Below the pieces are notes generated by a model. It was not told the origin of the DNA and ran no database searches. It saw nothing but the letters and a program-made list of their open reading frames with translations. Both the position numbers and the translations under genes were made by a program. This document shows positions 1 through 6,064 of a stretch of DNA of 8,170 nucleotides, in pieces. This DNA is from Methanothrix sp. (GTDB lineage Archaea; Halobacteriota; Methanosarcinia; Methanotrichales; Methanotrichaceae): assembly GCA_028708055.1 (NCBI GenBank), contig JAQVZT010000107.1, positions 1-8,170 of the forward strand, read 5' to 3'. Position 1 is the first letter of the stretch, and the number at the start of each line of letters is the position of its first letter.

Positions 1-532
1 GAGATCACCTGAAGGATTTCAGGCATAATCGAGAATAACGAATTCACAAAGGGTGATATGAAGGAGGGAGGAGAAAGCCAATCGGATGTAGGAGGGGTTG
101 GTCCATCGACTTTCGCCAATCAACTATTCGTCGATTGCCGAGATTTAAGGCTTTCGCCTCAAAGGAAATTCCTTCCATTTCCGTCCCATAAAGAAAACAC
201 GAAAATGAGCATCAATCGCCAGGCCGGGCCAGCGCCGAGACCACTGCGCCCTTTTCAGATGAGGCAATCGCCGCGACAGCAGACGGCCTGCGCCTGCCAC
301 CGATGACAGCCCCTGTGCACGGAATCGAGATTCCAAGATCGAGGGCGGCGATCGCGGTGGGATCTTGCAGCACGCTGGTTTCAGGGAGCGGCGCGGGGTC
401 GACGGTGAGGGCGGGCGGGGATGGCGAGCCAGGATTCGTTGCTTGATGGGAATGGCTTGGAGAAATAGCGCGAGCAGAGGTGTGGACGAGGTGAATGGCT
501 GCTCTAAAATTATCCGAAACGCGATTGTTTCA
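1..532. other. Intergenic region without a convincing gene
   Basis: This is the stretch downstream of the TIR/beta-helix gene. It holds a small perfect hairpin at 8-23 (six-base arms CCTGAA/TTCAGG, loop GGAT) and a purine-rich patch at 58-105. On the minus strand one frame stays open from about 529 to a TGA at 212-214, and its middle has GC-rich third positions. It has no good start codon at its head and no family I recognise, so it may be the worn tail of an old gene or chance. The other open frames here overlap each other and look random. No RNA gene or mobile element was seen. Confidence 0.5.
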
Positions 533-2272
533 TTATTCTTGATTGCCGGAGCGCTTGAAGGCATTCTTGCTATTATCTTGTATGAACCAAGCGCCGTACT
601 TATTATCGCGAAGGTCATTGTTCTCAATTATTCCCGCCCAATTGCCATGAGCACAAATTGCATAAAGGCTATTCCTATTTATGCGATTGCCACGGACGAT
701 TGGGCAGCTCGACTCTAGTATCTCGATGCCTGAATAGTTATTTCCGAATATGTCATTTTTTTCAATCAAGCCCTGTCCGTTCTTTAAAACTAAAATACCA
801 TCAGACCTGCAATCGTGAATCCTGTTGCCACGGACGGTTGGGTTGCCAGCCACATCGATCCAGATGCCTGAAATATTTCCGAATATGTCATTTTTTTCAA
901 TCAAGCCTTGTCCGCTCTCCTTAACATAAATCCCGACCGAATCGCCATCGTGAATCCTGTTGCCACGGACGGTTGGTTTGCCAGCCTCATCGATCATGAT
1001 GCCGGGATTAGTATTTCCAAATATGTTATTTTCTTCAATCAGGCCCTGTCCGTTTTTCCTAACATCGATCCCGACCGAATCGCCATCGTGAATCTTGTTG
1101 TCATAGATTATTGGGTTGCCTGCCTCTTCAATCGTGATGCCTGAAATAGAATTTCCGAATATGTCATTTTTTTCAATCAGGCCCTGTCCGTTTTTCCAAA
1201 TATTAATCCCATGCAACACGCAGTCATGAATCCTGTTGCCACGGACGGTTGGGTTGCCAGCCTCTTCAATCGTGATGCCCGAAAGATCGTTTCGGAATAT
1301 ATCATTATCTTCAATCAGGCCCTGTCCGTTTTCGTAAACAATGATTCCGCCGAACTTCGCATCGTGGATCCTATTGCCTTTTAGCTTGGGATACGCCTTG
1401 CCATGAATTGCCACACAAGCCCTAGAATGGCTCGTGATATCGCATCTGTTAAGCTCTAGAAGTCCCTGCTGGATATCCACACAATAAAAATCGCCTCCAC
1501 CCATTTGATTTAGCACGAGATTAGATATCATCCCTTTTGCGGTCCTGAACGATATAGCGGCTTTTCCTTCCGCTCGGATCACAACATCCCCTAGATTCCC
1601 ATCGCCTTCGATCTCAAGAGGCTTGTCGATTATTAATCCCTCATCATACATTCCTGACCTCACCATAATTCGTGACCCGGGAGCAGCCGCGGAAATAGCA
1701 TCACTTATGGTATCATAGTCTCCTCTATGCATTTTATCTACTATTATTAATTCAATATTTTTATTAACTGCATGTCCATTCAGACTACTGTCTCTTGTGG
1801 AATTCAAGCTCTCTACCACGCTTCTTATTCCCTTTGCCACATCGACAAAGGCCTCGTCCCTGCATCCCCATTTCCTGCTTATAATGGGCTCAGCATTGGT
1901 GGGAAGTGCCTGCAGCTTGCCAAAAGGCGCGTCCTGCCAGTCCACCGGACGAAGGATAATCGGGATAACATGGGCTTGTCCGAACTCCTGCCGCTCTAAA
2001 GCGCGTATCATTTCAATATCGATGCAATAATCGGATGCCATAAAATCGGAACTGACAAGCAGCAAGATAATCTGAGCCGAATTGAGGTGGGAGTCTATCT
2101 GCCCCTTCCATTCCTCGCCAGCACCAATCTTTCGATCGTACCATGTAGAGATCAGACCTTGCCGTTTCAAACTGCTCAGATGGTTTTCAAGCTCCTTTTT
2201 CAATGCTTCATCATTATGCGAATATGAAATGAAGACTTCAATATCCATGGAAGAGACCTGCCCACTTGCCAT
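533..2272 (-). CDS. TIR domain protein fused to a right-handed beta-helix repeat domain
   Basis: A 579-residue two-part protein. Residues 10 to about 155 form a TIR domain: it opens with IEVFISYSHND, has WYDRKIGAGEEW in the BB-loop region, and carries SSDFMASDYCIDIEM, where Glu87 sits at the position of the catalytic glutamate of NAD-cleaving TIR enzymes. After a short linker, residues from about 178 begin a pectin-lyase-like beta-helix (DTISDAISAAAPGSRIMVRSG), as in NosD and Beta_helix families. It continues to the C-terminus with five close copies of a 46-residue double coil marked by NGQGLIEKNDIFGN and GNPTVRGNRIHD. No signal peptide or membrane helix is visible, so it is probably cytosolic. 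Inferred role: NAD-degrading or signalling effector with the helix as sensor or scaffold. Start: ATG at 2272 has GGTG seven bases upstream; ATG at 2248 (Met9), with AGGT upstream, is nearly as good. It is AT-richer than moaA, which suggests transfer. It follows the SLATT gene in the same direction after a gap of 128 bases. Confidence 0.9.
   Translation of the reverse strand: MASGQVSSMDIEVFISYSHNDEALKKELENHLSSLKRQGLISTWYDRKIGAGEEWKGQIDSHLNSAQIILLLVSSDFMASDYCIDIEMIRALERQEFGQAHVIPIILRPVDWQDAPFGKLQALPTNAEPIISRKWGCRDEAFVDVAKGIRSVVESLNSTRDSSLNGHAVNKNIELIIVDKMHRGDYDTISDAISAAAPGSRIMVRSGMYDEGLIIDKPLEIEGDGNLGDVVIRAEGKAAISFRTAKGMISNLVLNQMGGGDFYCVDIQQGLLELNRCDITSHSRACVAIHGKAYPKLKGNRIHDAKFGGIIVYENGQGLIEDNDIFRNDLSGITIEEAGNPTVRGNRIHDCVLHGINIWKNGQGLIEKNDIFGNSISGITIEEAGNPIIYDNKIHDGDSVGIDVRKNGQGLIEENNIFGNTNPGIMIDEAGKPTVRGNRIHDGDSVGIYVKESGQGLIEKNDIFGNISGIWIDVAGNPTVRGNRIHDCRSDGILVLKNGQGLIEKNDIFGNNYSGIEILESSCPIVRGNRINRNSLYAICAHGNWAGIIENNDLRDNKYGAWFIQDNSKNAFKRSGNQE
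690..1385 (-). repeat. Tandem 138-bp coding repeats of the beta-helix
   Basis: Five in-phase copies lie inside the TIR/beta-helix gene. The landmark TTCAATCA(A/G)GCC begins at 761, 896, 1034, 1172 and 1310, giving spacings of 135, 138, 138 and 138 bases (45 or 46 residues). A second landmark, CCTGTTGCCACGGACGGTTG, recurs near 823, 957 and 1231. DNA identity between copies is high, including synonymous positions, which points to recent duplication or gene conversion rather than old divergence. Confidence 0.9.
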
Positions 2273-2330
2273 TCGTCAGCACCATTTTGCGATGGTTTTT
2301 GATTTTTTCTCTGGCATGGCTCTTCTCGGC

Positions 2331-2340
2331 AATATTTAAA
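2331..2340 (-). promoter_or_regulatory. Possible TATA box for the TIR gene
   Basis: On the minus strand the sequence reads TTTAAATATT, an AT-rich archaeal TATA-like box. It is about 60-68 bases upstream of the ATG at 2272, so transcription would begin roughly 35-45 bases before the start. If real, the TIR gene can be expressed independently of the SLATT gene. The region is AT-rich overall, so the match is weak. Confidence 0.3.
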
Positions 2341-2354
2341 ATCGTTCCTCTATT

Positions 2355-2382
2355 GTTTGAAAAAATGATAGAAGCTTCAAAC
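2355..2382. repeat. Inverted repeat between the SLATT and TIR genes
   Basis: Perfect seven-base arms, GTTTGAA at 2355-2361 and TTCAAAC at 2376-2382, are separated by 14 bases. In the minus direction the loop ends in a run of T. It lies just past the SLATT stop codon and could act as a weak terminator, a regulator site or nothing. A shorter palindrome, GAAGCTTC (2371-2378), competes with one arm. Confidence 0.35.
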
Positions 2383-2400
2383 TTAAAAATCCGGTCTCGC

Positions 2401-2838
2401 TCACTCTTGCGCCGTCGCTCCAGTCTTCCCCCTTCCCGCCTGCTCGCACTCCGTTGCCCACTTTGCGTTCTCGGTGGAGATGAGCGACTCGATCCTCTCC
2501 GCCAGCAGCGCCTCCGGATTCTGGGCATTGAGGTACGGACCTGCCTGGGCATACCAGAGGTATTTCTCATGCTTGAGCGCCTCTGCCGTGGACCTATAGG
2601 TGATCCAGTTGTTCTGGAACTGGTAAATATTCTGCAGCCCTTCAAGAGCCACCACGATCACGCCTAAAAGGCCGGTAACCACAGCCGGTGCGCTTATCCC
2701 AGCGGCAAAAGGAACCAGCGCTGCCGCTATGATCTCCACCACCTTGAGCTTCTTAAAACAGTCCTGATTCCAGGCGCTTTTCTGGCTGTACCATTTGATC
2801 TGCCCTTCCATCCTCTCGATAGTCACATTCGTAACCAT
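2401..2838 (-). CDS. SLATT-type two-helix membrane protein (DUF4231 family)
   Basis: A 145-residue protein with the DUF4231/SLATT layout. A short amphipathic N-terminus with IKWYSQKSAW is followed by two adjacent membrane helices (about residues 33-48 and 51-69, counted from the ATG) split by SAP. Then comes the family signature FQNNWITYRSTAEALKHEK and a soluble helical tail with AGPYLNAQNPEALLAERIESL. SLATT proteins are known from computational studies as membrane effectors in nucleotide-signalling and other conflict systems, and are thought to form pores or disturb the membrane. The ATG at 2838 is preferred because GTGAGG lies a few bases upstream; a GTG at 2847 would add three residues. 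It sits 84 bases after moaA and before the TIR gene, all in one direction. The functional link to the TIR gene is inferred from this arrangement and from the usual company of both families. Confidence 0.82.
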   Translation of the reverse strand: MVTNVTIERMEGQIKWYSQKSAWNQDCFKKLKVVEIIAAALVPFAAGISAPAVVTGLLGVIVVALEGLQNIYQFQNNWITYRSTAEALKHEKYLWYAQAGPYLNAQNPEALLAERIESLISTENAKWATECEQAGRGKTGATAQE

Positions 2839-2888
2839 TGCCCTCACTCTCTAATTCTGATTGAGATCAAATCAATATGAAAGCCGTG

Positions 2889-2900
2889 CTAATAAAAAAG
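2889..2900 (-). terminator. T-rich probable terminator of moaA
   Basis: In the minus direction, 23 bases after the moaA TAG stop, the sequence reads CTTTTTTATTAG. Archaeal RNA polymerase terminates at such T tracts without needing a hairpin. It separates moaA from the SLATT gene and supports treating them as distinct units. Confidence 0.4.
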
Positions 2901-2908
2901 CTCTGAAG

Positions 2909-2918
2909 AAATTTATAA
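2909..2918 (-). promoter_or_regulatory. Possible TATA box for the SLATT gene
   Basis: The minus strand reads AATTATAAATTT just after the moaA stop codon, an archaeal TATA-like box. A start of transcription about 25 bases further on would fall near 2887 and leave a leader of about 50 bases before the ATG at 2838. That start would overlap the moaA T-tract terminator. Position is reasonable, but the box is judged by eye only. Confidence 0.35.
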
Positions 2919-2922
2919 TTAC

Positions 2923-3861
2923 CTAATGCCTTGGGCAGTCTGCCACCCTCGCCGACCGCCCGGCCGGCAATCGCACCTTTCCAAAGTACGGCTCCCGGCG
3001 GGAGTTGGCCTCTTGCAGCAGCTCTATGATCCTCTCGCAGTCGCAGGTGCCGATCTCCACCAGATTGTCGCTTCTCAGCAGACAGGGCTTGATCTTGCCG
3101 TCCGAGGTCACACGGAGGCGGGTGCAGTTGGCGCAAAACTCGGTGTTGTCCATGGGCCGGACCACCTCTACCTCAGCTCCATCCAGGAAGTACTTCTTGC
3201 GGCGGTGCATCTCCCTCGTTCTCACGCGGTCCGCCCGGCTGGCGAGATCGCGCTCGATGGCATCGATATCTCCCGAGATGCCGCTGTGATGCAGATCCAT
3301 CAGTTGGATGAGCTGCAGTATTAATCCCCGGTCCCGGGAAAAGTCCATCAAATCGCCGATCTCCGCCTCATTCTCCTTGAGGACCACCACATTCAGCTTG
3401 ATCGGCTCCAGCCCCGCAGCCCGGGCGGCATCAATTCCCGCCAGGACCTTCTCCAGATCGCCTTCCCGGCAGCCGGTTATCTTCCGGTAGACCTCGGGCC
3501 GCAGCGAGTCCAGGCTCACATTGACCCGATCGAGGCCCGCTCCGGCGAGCGGCTCCGCGAGCGTTGCAAGAAAGATGCCATTCGTGGTAAGAGAGAGGTC
3601 CAGATCCTGGGGCATGCGGGCGATCAGCTTTGCCAGGCCTGGGCGAAGCAAGGGCTCTCCGCCGGTGAACTTCAAGGAGCGCACGCCTAATTGCGCAGCC
3701 GCCCGGGCGACGCTCACCACCATCTCATCTGAGATCTCGCCTCTGGGGTTCGCCTCGCCCTCATGGTGACAGTAAATGCAATTGAGGTTGCAGCGAGGAG
3801 TGAGAGCTATCCGCAGGCCAGTGACCTTGCGGCCAAAGGAGTCTATCATCATGCCGGGCAT
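2923..3861 (-). CDS. moaA: GTP 3',8-cyclase MoaA, archaeal type (molybdenum cofactor biosynthesis)
   Basis: Radical SAM enzyme that rearranges GTP in the first step of molybdopterin synthesis. With MoaC it gives cyclic pyranopterin monophosphate, the route to the molybdenum/tungsten cofactor used for example by formylmethanofuran dehydrogenase. Residues 24-31 hold the SAM cluster motif CNLNCIYC, GGEP is at 67-70, and the second cluster motif is Cys243-x2-Cys246-x13-Cys260 with TRLRVT between. This is the diagnostic MoaA arrangement. Relatives usually begin M-ID-FGR, so Met4 (3852) or Met5 (3849) is a likelier start than the ATG at 3861; no clear ribosome site decides it. Archaeal relatives tend to end near EPYF, but here about 18 further residues follow (ending VADCPRH). 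The C-terminal Gly-Gly that bacterial MoaA needs is absent. Codon use is GC-rich, unlike the downstream TIR gene. Confidence 0.95.
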   Translation of the reverse strand: MPGMMIDSFGRKVTGLRIALTPRCNLNCIYCHHEGEANPRGEISDEMVVSVARAAAQLGVRSLKFTGGEPLLRPGLAKLIARMPQDLDLSLTTNGIFLATLAEPLAGAGLDRVNVSLDSLRPEVYRKITGCREGDLEKVLAGIDAARAAGLEPIKLNVVVLKENEAEIGDLMDFSRDRGLILQLIQLMDLHHSGISGDIDAIERDLASRADRVRTREMHRRKKYFLDGAEVEVVRPMDNTEFCANCTRLRVTSDGKIKPCLLRSDNLVEIGTCDCERIIELLQEANSRREPYFGKVRLPAGRSARVADCPRH

Positions 3862-3932
3862 CGCAAGACTGCTTGGTATCGCTGCTAGTATTAATCAGTA
3901 CTCTATCAATCGGGACTTTATCTGCCAGCCAA

Positions 3933-3980
3933 ACTCAATCTCTACCCAGTACTCAATCTCTCAATCAGTACTCAATCTCT
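3933..3980. repeat. Short direct repeats at the 3' end of the membrane-protein gene
   Basis: ACTCAATCTCT occurs at 3933-3943, 3951-3961 and 3970-3980. The last two are part of a longer exact copy, CAGTACTCAATCTCT, at 3947-3961 and 3966-3980, and CAGTACT recurs at 3896-3902. Read on the minus strand, the gene's own last codons and stop (GAG ATT GAG TAC TGA) have been copied just downstream, consistent with slippage duplication. Confidence 0.75.
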
Positions 3981-4357
3981 CCCAGGCTGCGTTTGAGATA
4001 GGAGAGCAGGGTCATGCCCACAATCATGCAGATGGCCAGGCCCGAGAGCAGCTCCTCCCAGGATTGGCTGCGCTCCGTGAGGCCGTAGATTATCCCGCCG
4101 GAGAGCAGAGTGAGCATCAAGGTGACGATGAGCGATACCAGCATGGACCACATAATTGAGCCCACCTCGTAGCGCTCAAAAAAGGAAGCGGACAGGACGA
4201 AGGATATCGCAGCCATAGTGAGAATTATAGATAGCGGCAGGGACGATCCATAGCGAAAGAGCTGAATGAGCCCGAGAGCCAGAGAAATCATCACGAGCGC
4301 CAGCAGGCCGGAAGCGAGAAACGCTTTTAAAATGTAATTGTCAAACCTCAGTTCCAC
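3965..4357 (-). CDS. Four-helix integral membrane protein of unknown function
   Basis: A 130-residue hydrophobic protein; I do not recognise its family. Four membrane segments are evident at about residues 10-33, 42-60, 66-93 and 102-121. The loops are short: FERYEVG lies between helices 2 and 3, and TERSQSWEE between helices 3 and 4. The tail is LKRSLGEIEY. No catalytic or metal-binding motif is visible. The start is a GTG at 4357 with GGTGG a few bases upstream and a well-placed TATA box, which makes it a real gene in spite of its lack of relatives known to me. It lies between the radical SAM gene and moaA in the same direction; its own promoter suggests separate expression. The 3' end is involved in a small direct repeat. 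Confidence 0.75.
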   Translation of the reverse strand: MELRFDNYILKAFLASGLLALVMISLALGLIQLFRYGSSLPLSIILTMAAISFVLSASFFERYEVGSIMWSMLVSLIVTLMLTLLSGGIIYGLTERSQSWEELLSGLAICMIVGMTLLSYLKRSLGEIEY

Positions 4358-4391
4358 ACCAGTCCACCAATAACTTTATAGTACTATTTTG

Positions 4392-4400
4392 AATATAAAG
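4392..4400 (-). promoter_or_regulatory. Archaeal TATA box for the membrane-protein gene
   Basis: The minus strand reads CTTTATATT, close to the archaeal TATA consensus. It is centred 39 bases upstream of the GTG at 4357, so transcription would begin about 13 bases before the start codon, leaving room for the GGTGG ribosome site. It lies in the short gap after the radical SAM gene's TAA stop (4412-4414). Confidence 0.6.
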
Positions 4401-4411
4401 ATTGTGTATAG

Positions 4412-5593
4412 TTACCAGCTTCCGGTCAGCCGTCCTTCCAGAGCCATCCTGCCAAGGCAGGCTTCCACATCCGGCGCCAGCTGCGCAGGCTGTGCTCTTG
4501 CCAGGGGAGTTCCCGGCAGGGGCGTGAAGCGATGCGCCCGCACCTTGCCGCCCCGAGCCGCAATCCACCTGACCAGGTCCAGGCTCATCCTCTGGTCTGC
4601 TTCCGTCTCTGACGGCAGGCCGAAGATCAGGTCCACCAGGGGCACAAGCCCATAATCCAGAGCCAGTTCGCAGGCCTCTTCAACCTCAGTACATCCGTGC
4701 CCCCGGCCAATGCTTCGCAGGACCGCCGGGCTGCCTGACTGGCCTCCAAGGCTAAGGCTCTTGTTGGCGCAGTACTTGACTATGATCTCCAGAGCGGCAG
4801 GCGAGACGAAATCCGGCCGGACCTCGGAGGGAAATGTTCCGAAGTAGATGGGCTTTTTCAGCTCAGCCAACGCCTCTAGCAGGGCCTGCACCTTCTCCAG
4901 GCGGGGCGTGCGTCCGTCCGATCCATAGGCCAGGGAGTTTGGCGATGTGAAGCGGATATCCCTGTGGCGGCGAGCATACCGGGCGATGGTCGGAATCGAT
5001 CGGTGGCGCATGCAGGTGCCGAAGAGGCGTGGCGTCTGGCAGTAAGTGCAGCCCCAGGGGCAGCCGCGGGAGATCTCCAGGGGTGCCAGGATCTTGCTGA
5101 ATGGCGGATAGATATCCAGATCCACGGGAGGCCTTTTTTCGGTAATCATCACATGTTCCCGGCAATTGTGATCGTGGTTGTGGCCGTGATTATGACAATA
5201 ATTATGACAATGATTGTGATTATGATTGTGATTATGATTGTCTTTCTTTCGGTAAGCGATGCCCTTGACAGTTGCCGGATCGCGGCCTTCTCTCAAGACC
5301 TGCAACAATTCCGGCAGAGTCTCTTCTCCCTCACCGATCACCACGAAGTCGAAGTACTCCAGGACCTCCTCAGGCAGGGCGGAGGGATGGGGGCCGCCGG
5401 CGATGAGGACTGCATCCACCGTAGCGCCGGCGACCTCGCGGTAGACCTCCTCAGCCTGGGCGCTGGCAAAGCTGTAGAGCATAATGCCCTCCTTCGGCTC
5501 GTGAGCTATGCCGGCTTCCACCAGAGGCATCAGGGCGGCAATGCTGTAGGAGTTCTTGCTATTGTAGCGGAACCATATCTCGGACTCTTTCAA
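4412..5593 (-). CDS. B12-binding-type radical SAM protein, MJ_1487-like family
   Basis: About 393 residues. The N-terminal part (residues 5 to about 110) is a cobalamin-binding-type Rossmann domain with LIAGGPHPSALPEE and VVIGEGEETLPELL; no DxHxxG base-off motif is seen, as in many members. The radical SAM domain has CPWGCTYC, with cluster cysteines at about 178, 182 and 185, then QTPRLFG, NSLAYGSDGR, LGGQSGSPAVLRSIGRGH and DLIFGLPSET. Family members are methanogen proteins of unknown substrate. Between the domains, residues about 118-147 form a His/Asn-rich insert with some 12 His and 3 Cys, which the family does not normally have as far as I know. Start: TTG at 5593 has an excellent ribosome site (AGGATGAT, 5600-5607) six bases upstream, and the family's usual N-terminus follows at once. 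An in-frame TTG at 5611 would add six residues and lacks such a site. Confidence 0.9.
   Translation of the reverse strand: MKESEIWFRYNSKNSYSIAALMPLVEAGIAHEPKEGIMLYSFASAQAEEVYREVAGATVDAVLIAGGPHPSALPEEVLEYFDFVVIGEGEETLPELLQVLREGRDPATVKGIAYRKKDNHNHNHNHNHCHNYCHNHGHNHDHNCREHVMITEKRPPVDLDIYPPFSKILAPLEISRGCPWGCTYCQTPRLFGTCMRHRSIPTIARYARRHRDIRFTSPNSLAYGSDGRTPRLEKVQALLEALAELKKPIYFGTFPSEVRPDFVSPAALEIIVKYCANKSLSLGGQSGSPAVLRSIGRGHGCTEVEEACELALDYGLVPLVDLIFGLPSETEADQRMSLDLVRWIAARGGKVRAHRFTPLPGTPLARAQPAQLAPDVEACLGRMALEGRLTGSW
5160..5246 (-). repeat. Simple-sequence tract coding the His/Asn insert
   Basis: On the plus strand a degenerate ATTGTG/ATTATG hexamer repeat, clearest at 5211-5241, runs through this stretch. 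On the minus strand it reads alternating Asn and His codons with scattered Cys, Gly, Asp and Tyr. It keeps the radical SAM gene in frame, since hexamer changes add or remove His-Asn pairs. Its composition differs sharply from the GC-rich gene around it. Confidence 0.85.
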
Positions 5594-5599
5594 GTGGGC

Positions 5600-5607
5600 A
5601 TCATCCT
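5600..5607 (-). promoter_or_regulatory. Ribosome binding site deciding the radical SAM start
   Basis: AGGATGAT on the minus strand closely matches the complement of the archaeal 16S rRNA tail (AGGTGAT). It ends six bases before the TTG at 5593 and argues against the TTG at 5611, which lies upstream of it. Confidence 0.6.
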
Positions 5608-5611
5608 GCAA

Positions 5612-5900
5612 TGAAAAGCATATTTTTCAAATTTCATCTTCGTAGCTGCGCAGAGACCCGGTCTTGAGGCGGGTAAGGTGGGGCATGCACACGCCTCCTT
5701 GAATTGGACCACATTGTCTTTCTGGGCTCGAATTTCTGGCTCAAATGCAGAAAAGGGATATAAAACTACTTGTGGTAAGGGTTTCGACGTGCTTGCCAAC
5801 GGCGTAGAGCTGCTGGTGGGGCTGGGGCGGGCGCGCTCGGGCGCGGAGGTGGAAAAGGAGATGCTACAAAAGCAGGCGATCTTCTCCCAAAAAATAGGCT
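5612..5900. other. Gap upstream of the radical SAM gene, with a possible plus-strand gene remnant
   Basis: Nothing intact is visible. From about 5783 to a TGA at 5906-5908 the plus strand has a GC-rich, coding-like frame reading GKGFDVLANGVELL, then LGRARSGAEVEKEML and QKQAIFSQKIGSI. It looks like the C-terminal end of a lost protein that I do not recognise. An AT box (GGGATATAAAACT, 5755-5767) sits just before it and could equally serve the minus strand. Upstream of 5783 the same frame is not coding-like. Confidence 0.3.
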
Positions 5901-6032
5901 CTATCTGATGTCACGCTTGTCGAAATATTCATCAATGGAGAAGTACCGACCTCTTTCGTGCTGAAGCTTCTTATATTACTCATCAGCATAGGCGATTAAT
6001 ACATCTTCTTTGCTCACGTCAACAGTTGCCAA
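5901..6032 (-). pseudogene. Small antitoxin-like gene broken by an in-frame TAA
   Basis: From a TTG at 6032 the minus strand reads MATVDVSKEDVLIAYADE, then TAA (5976-5978), then in the same frame YKKLQHERGRYFSIDEYFDKR and a TAG stop at 5901-5903, 44 codons in all. The two halves make one continuous small acidic/basic protein of the size and style of archaeal antitoxins, so I infer a gene disabled by one nonsense change, for example CAA to TAA. An alternative 5' end is the ATG at 6076, whose frame would need one shift to join. Recognition is by general appearance; no partner toxin adjoins it unless it once served the GNAT gene upstream. Confidence 0.45.
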
Positions 6033-6064
6033 TAGTATCCCATTGTCCGCTCTTGGTTATTAAA

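Noticed and set aside
145..627. Minus-strand open frame of 160 codons overlapping the end of the TIR gene
   Set aside because: Its composition is rich in Arg, Pro and Ser with no domain, and its first part runs out of frame through the confirmed beta-helix gene.
690..1385. Non-coding tandem repeat or CRISPR-like array
   Set aside because: The 135 and 138 base periods are multiples of three and encode regular beta-helix coils within one long gene.
2238..2667. Open frames on both strands spanning the SLATT/TIR gap
   Set aside because: They run out of frame through the SLATT gene, have no domain, and have highly biased Arg/Ser composition.
2926..3324. Plus-strand open frames inside moaA
   Set aside because: They are shadows of the GC-rich moaA coding strand and have no recognisable motif.
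4964..5614. Long plus-strand open frame of 216 codons opposite the radical SAM gene
   Set aside because: It is the complement of a gene with unmistakable radical SAM motifs. Its repetitive Ile/Val/Met stretch is just the reverse of the His/Asn tract.
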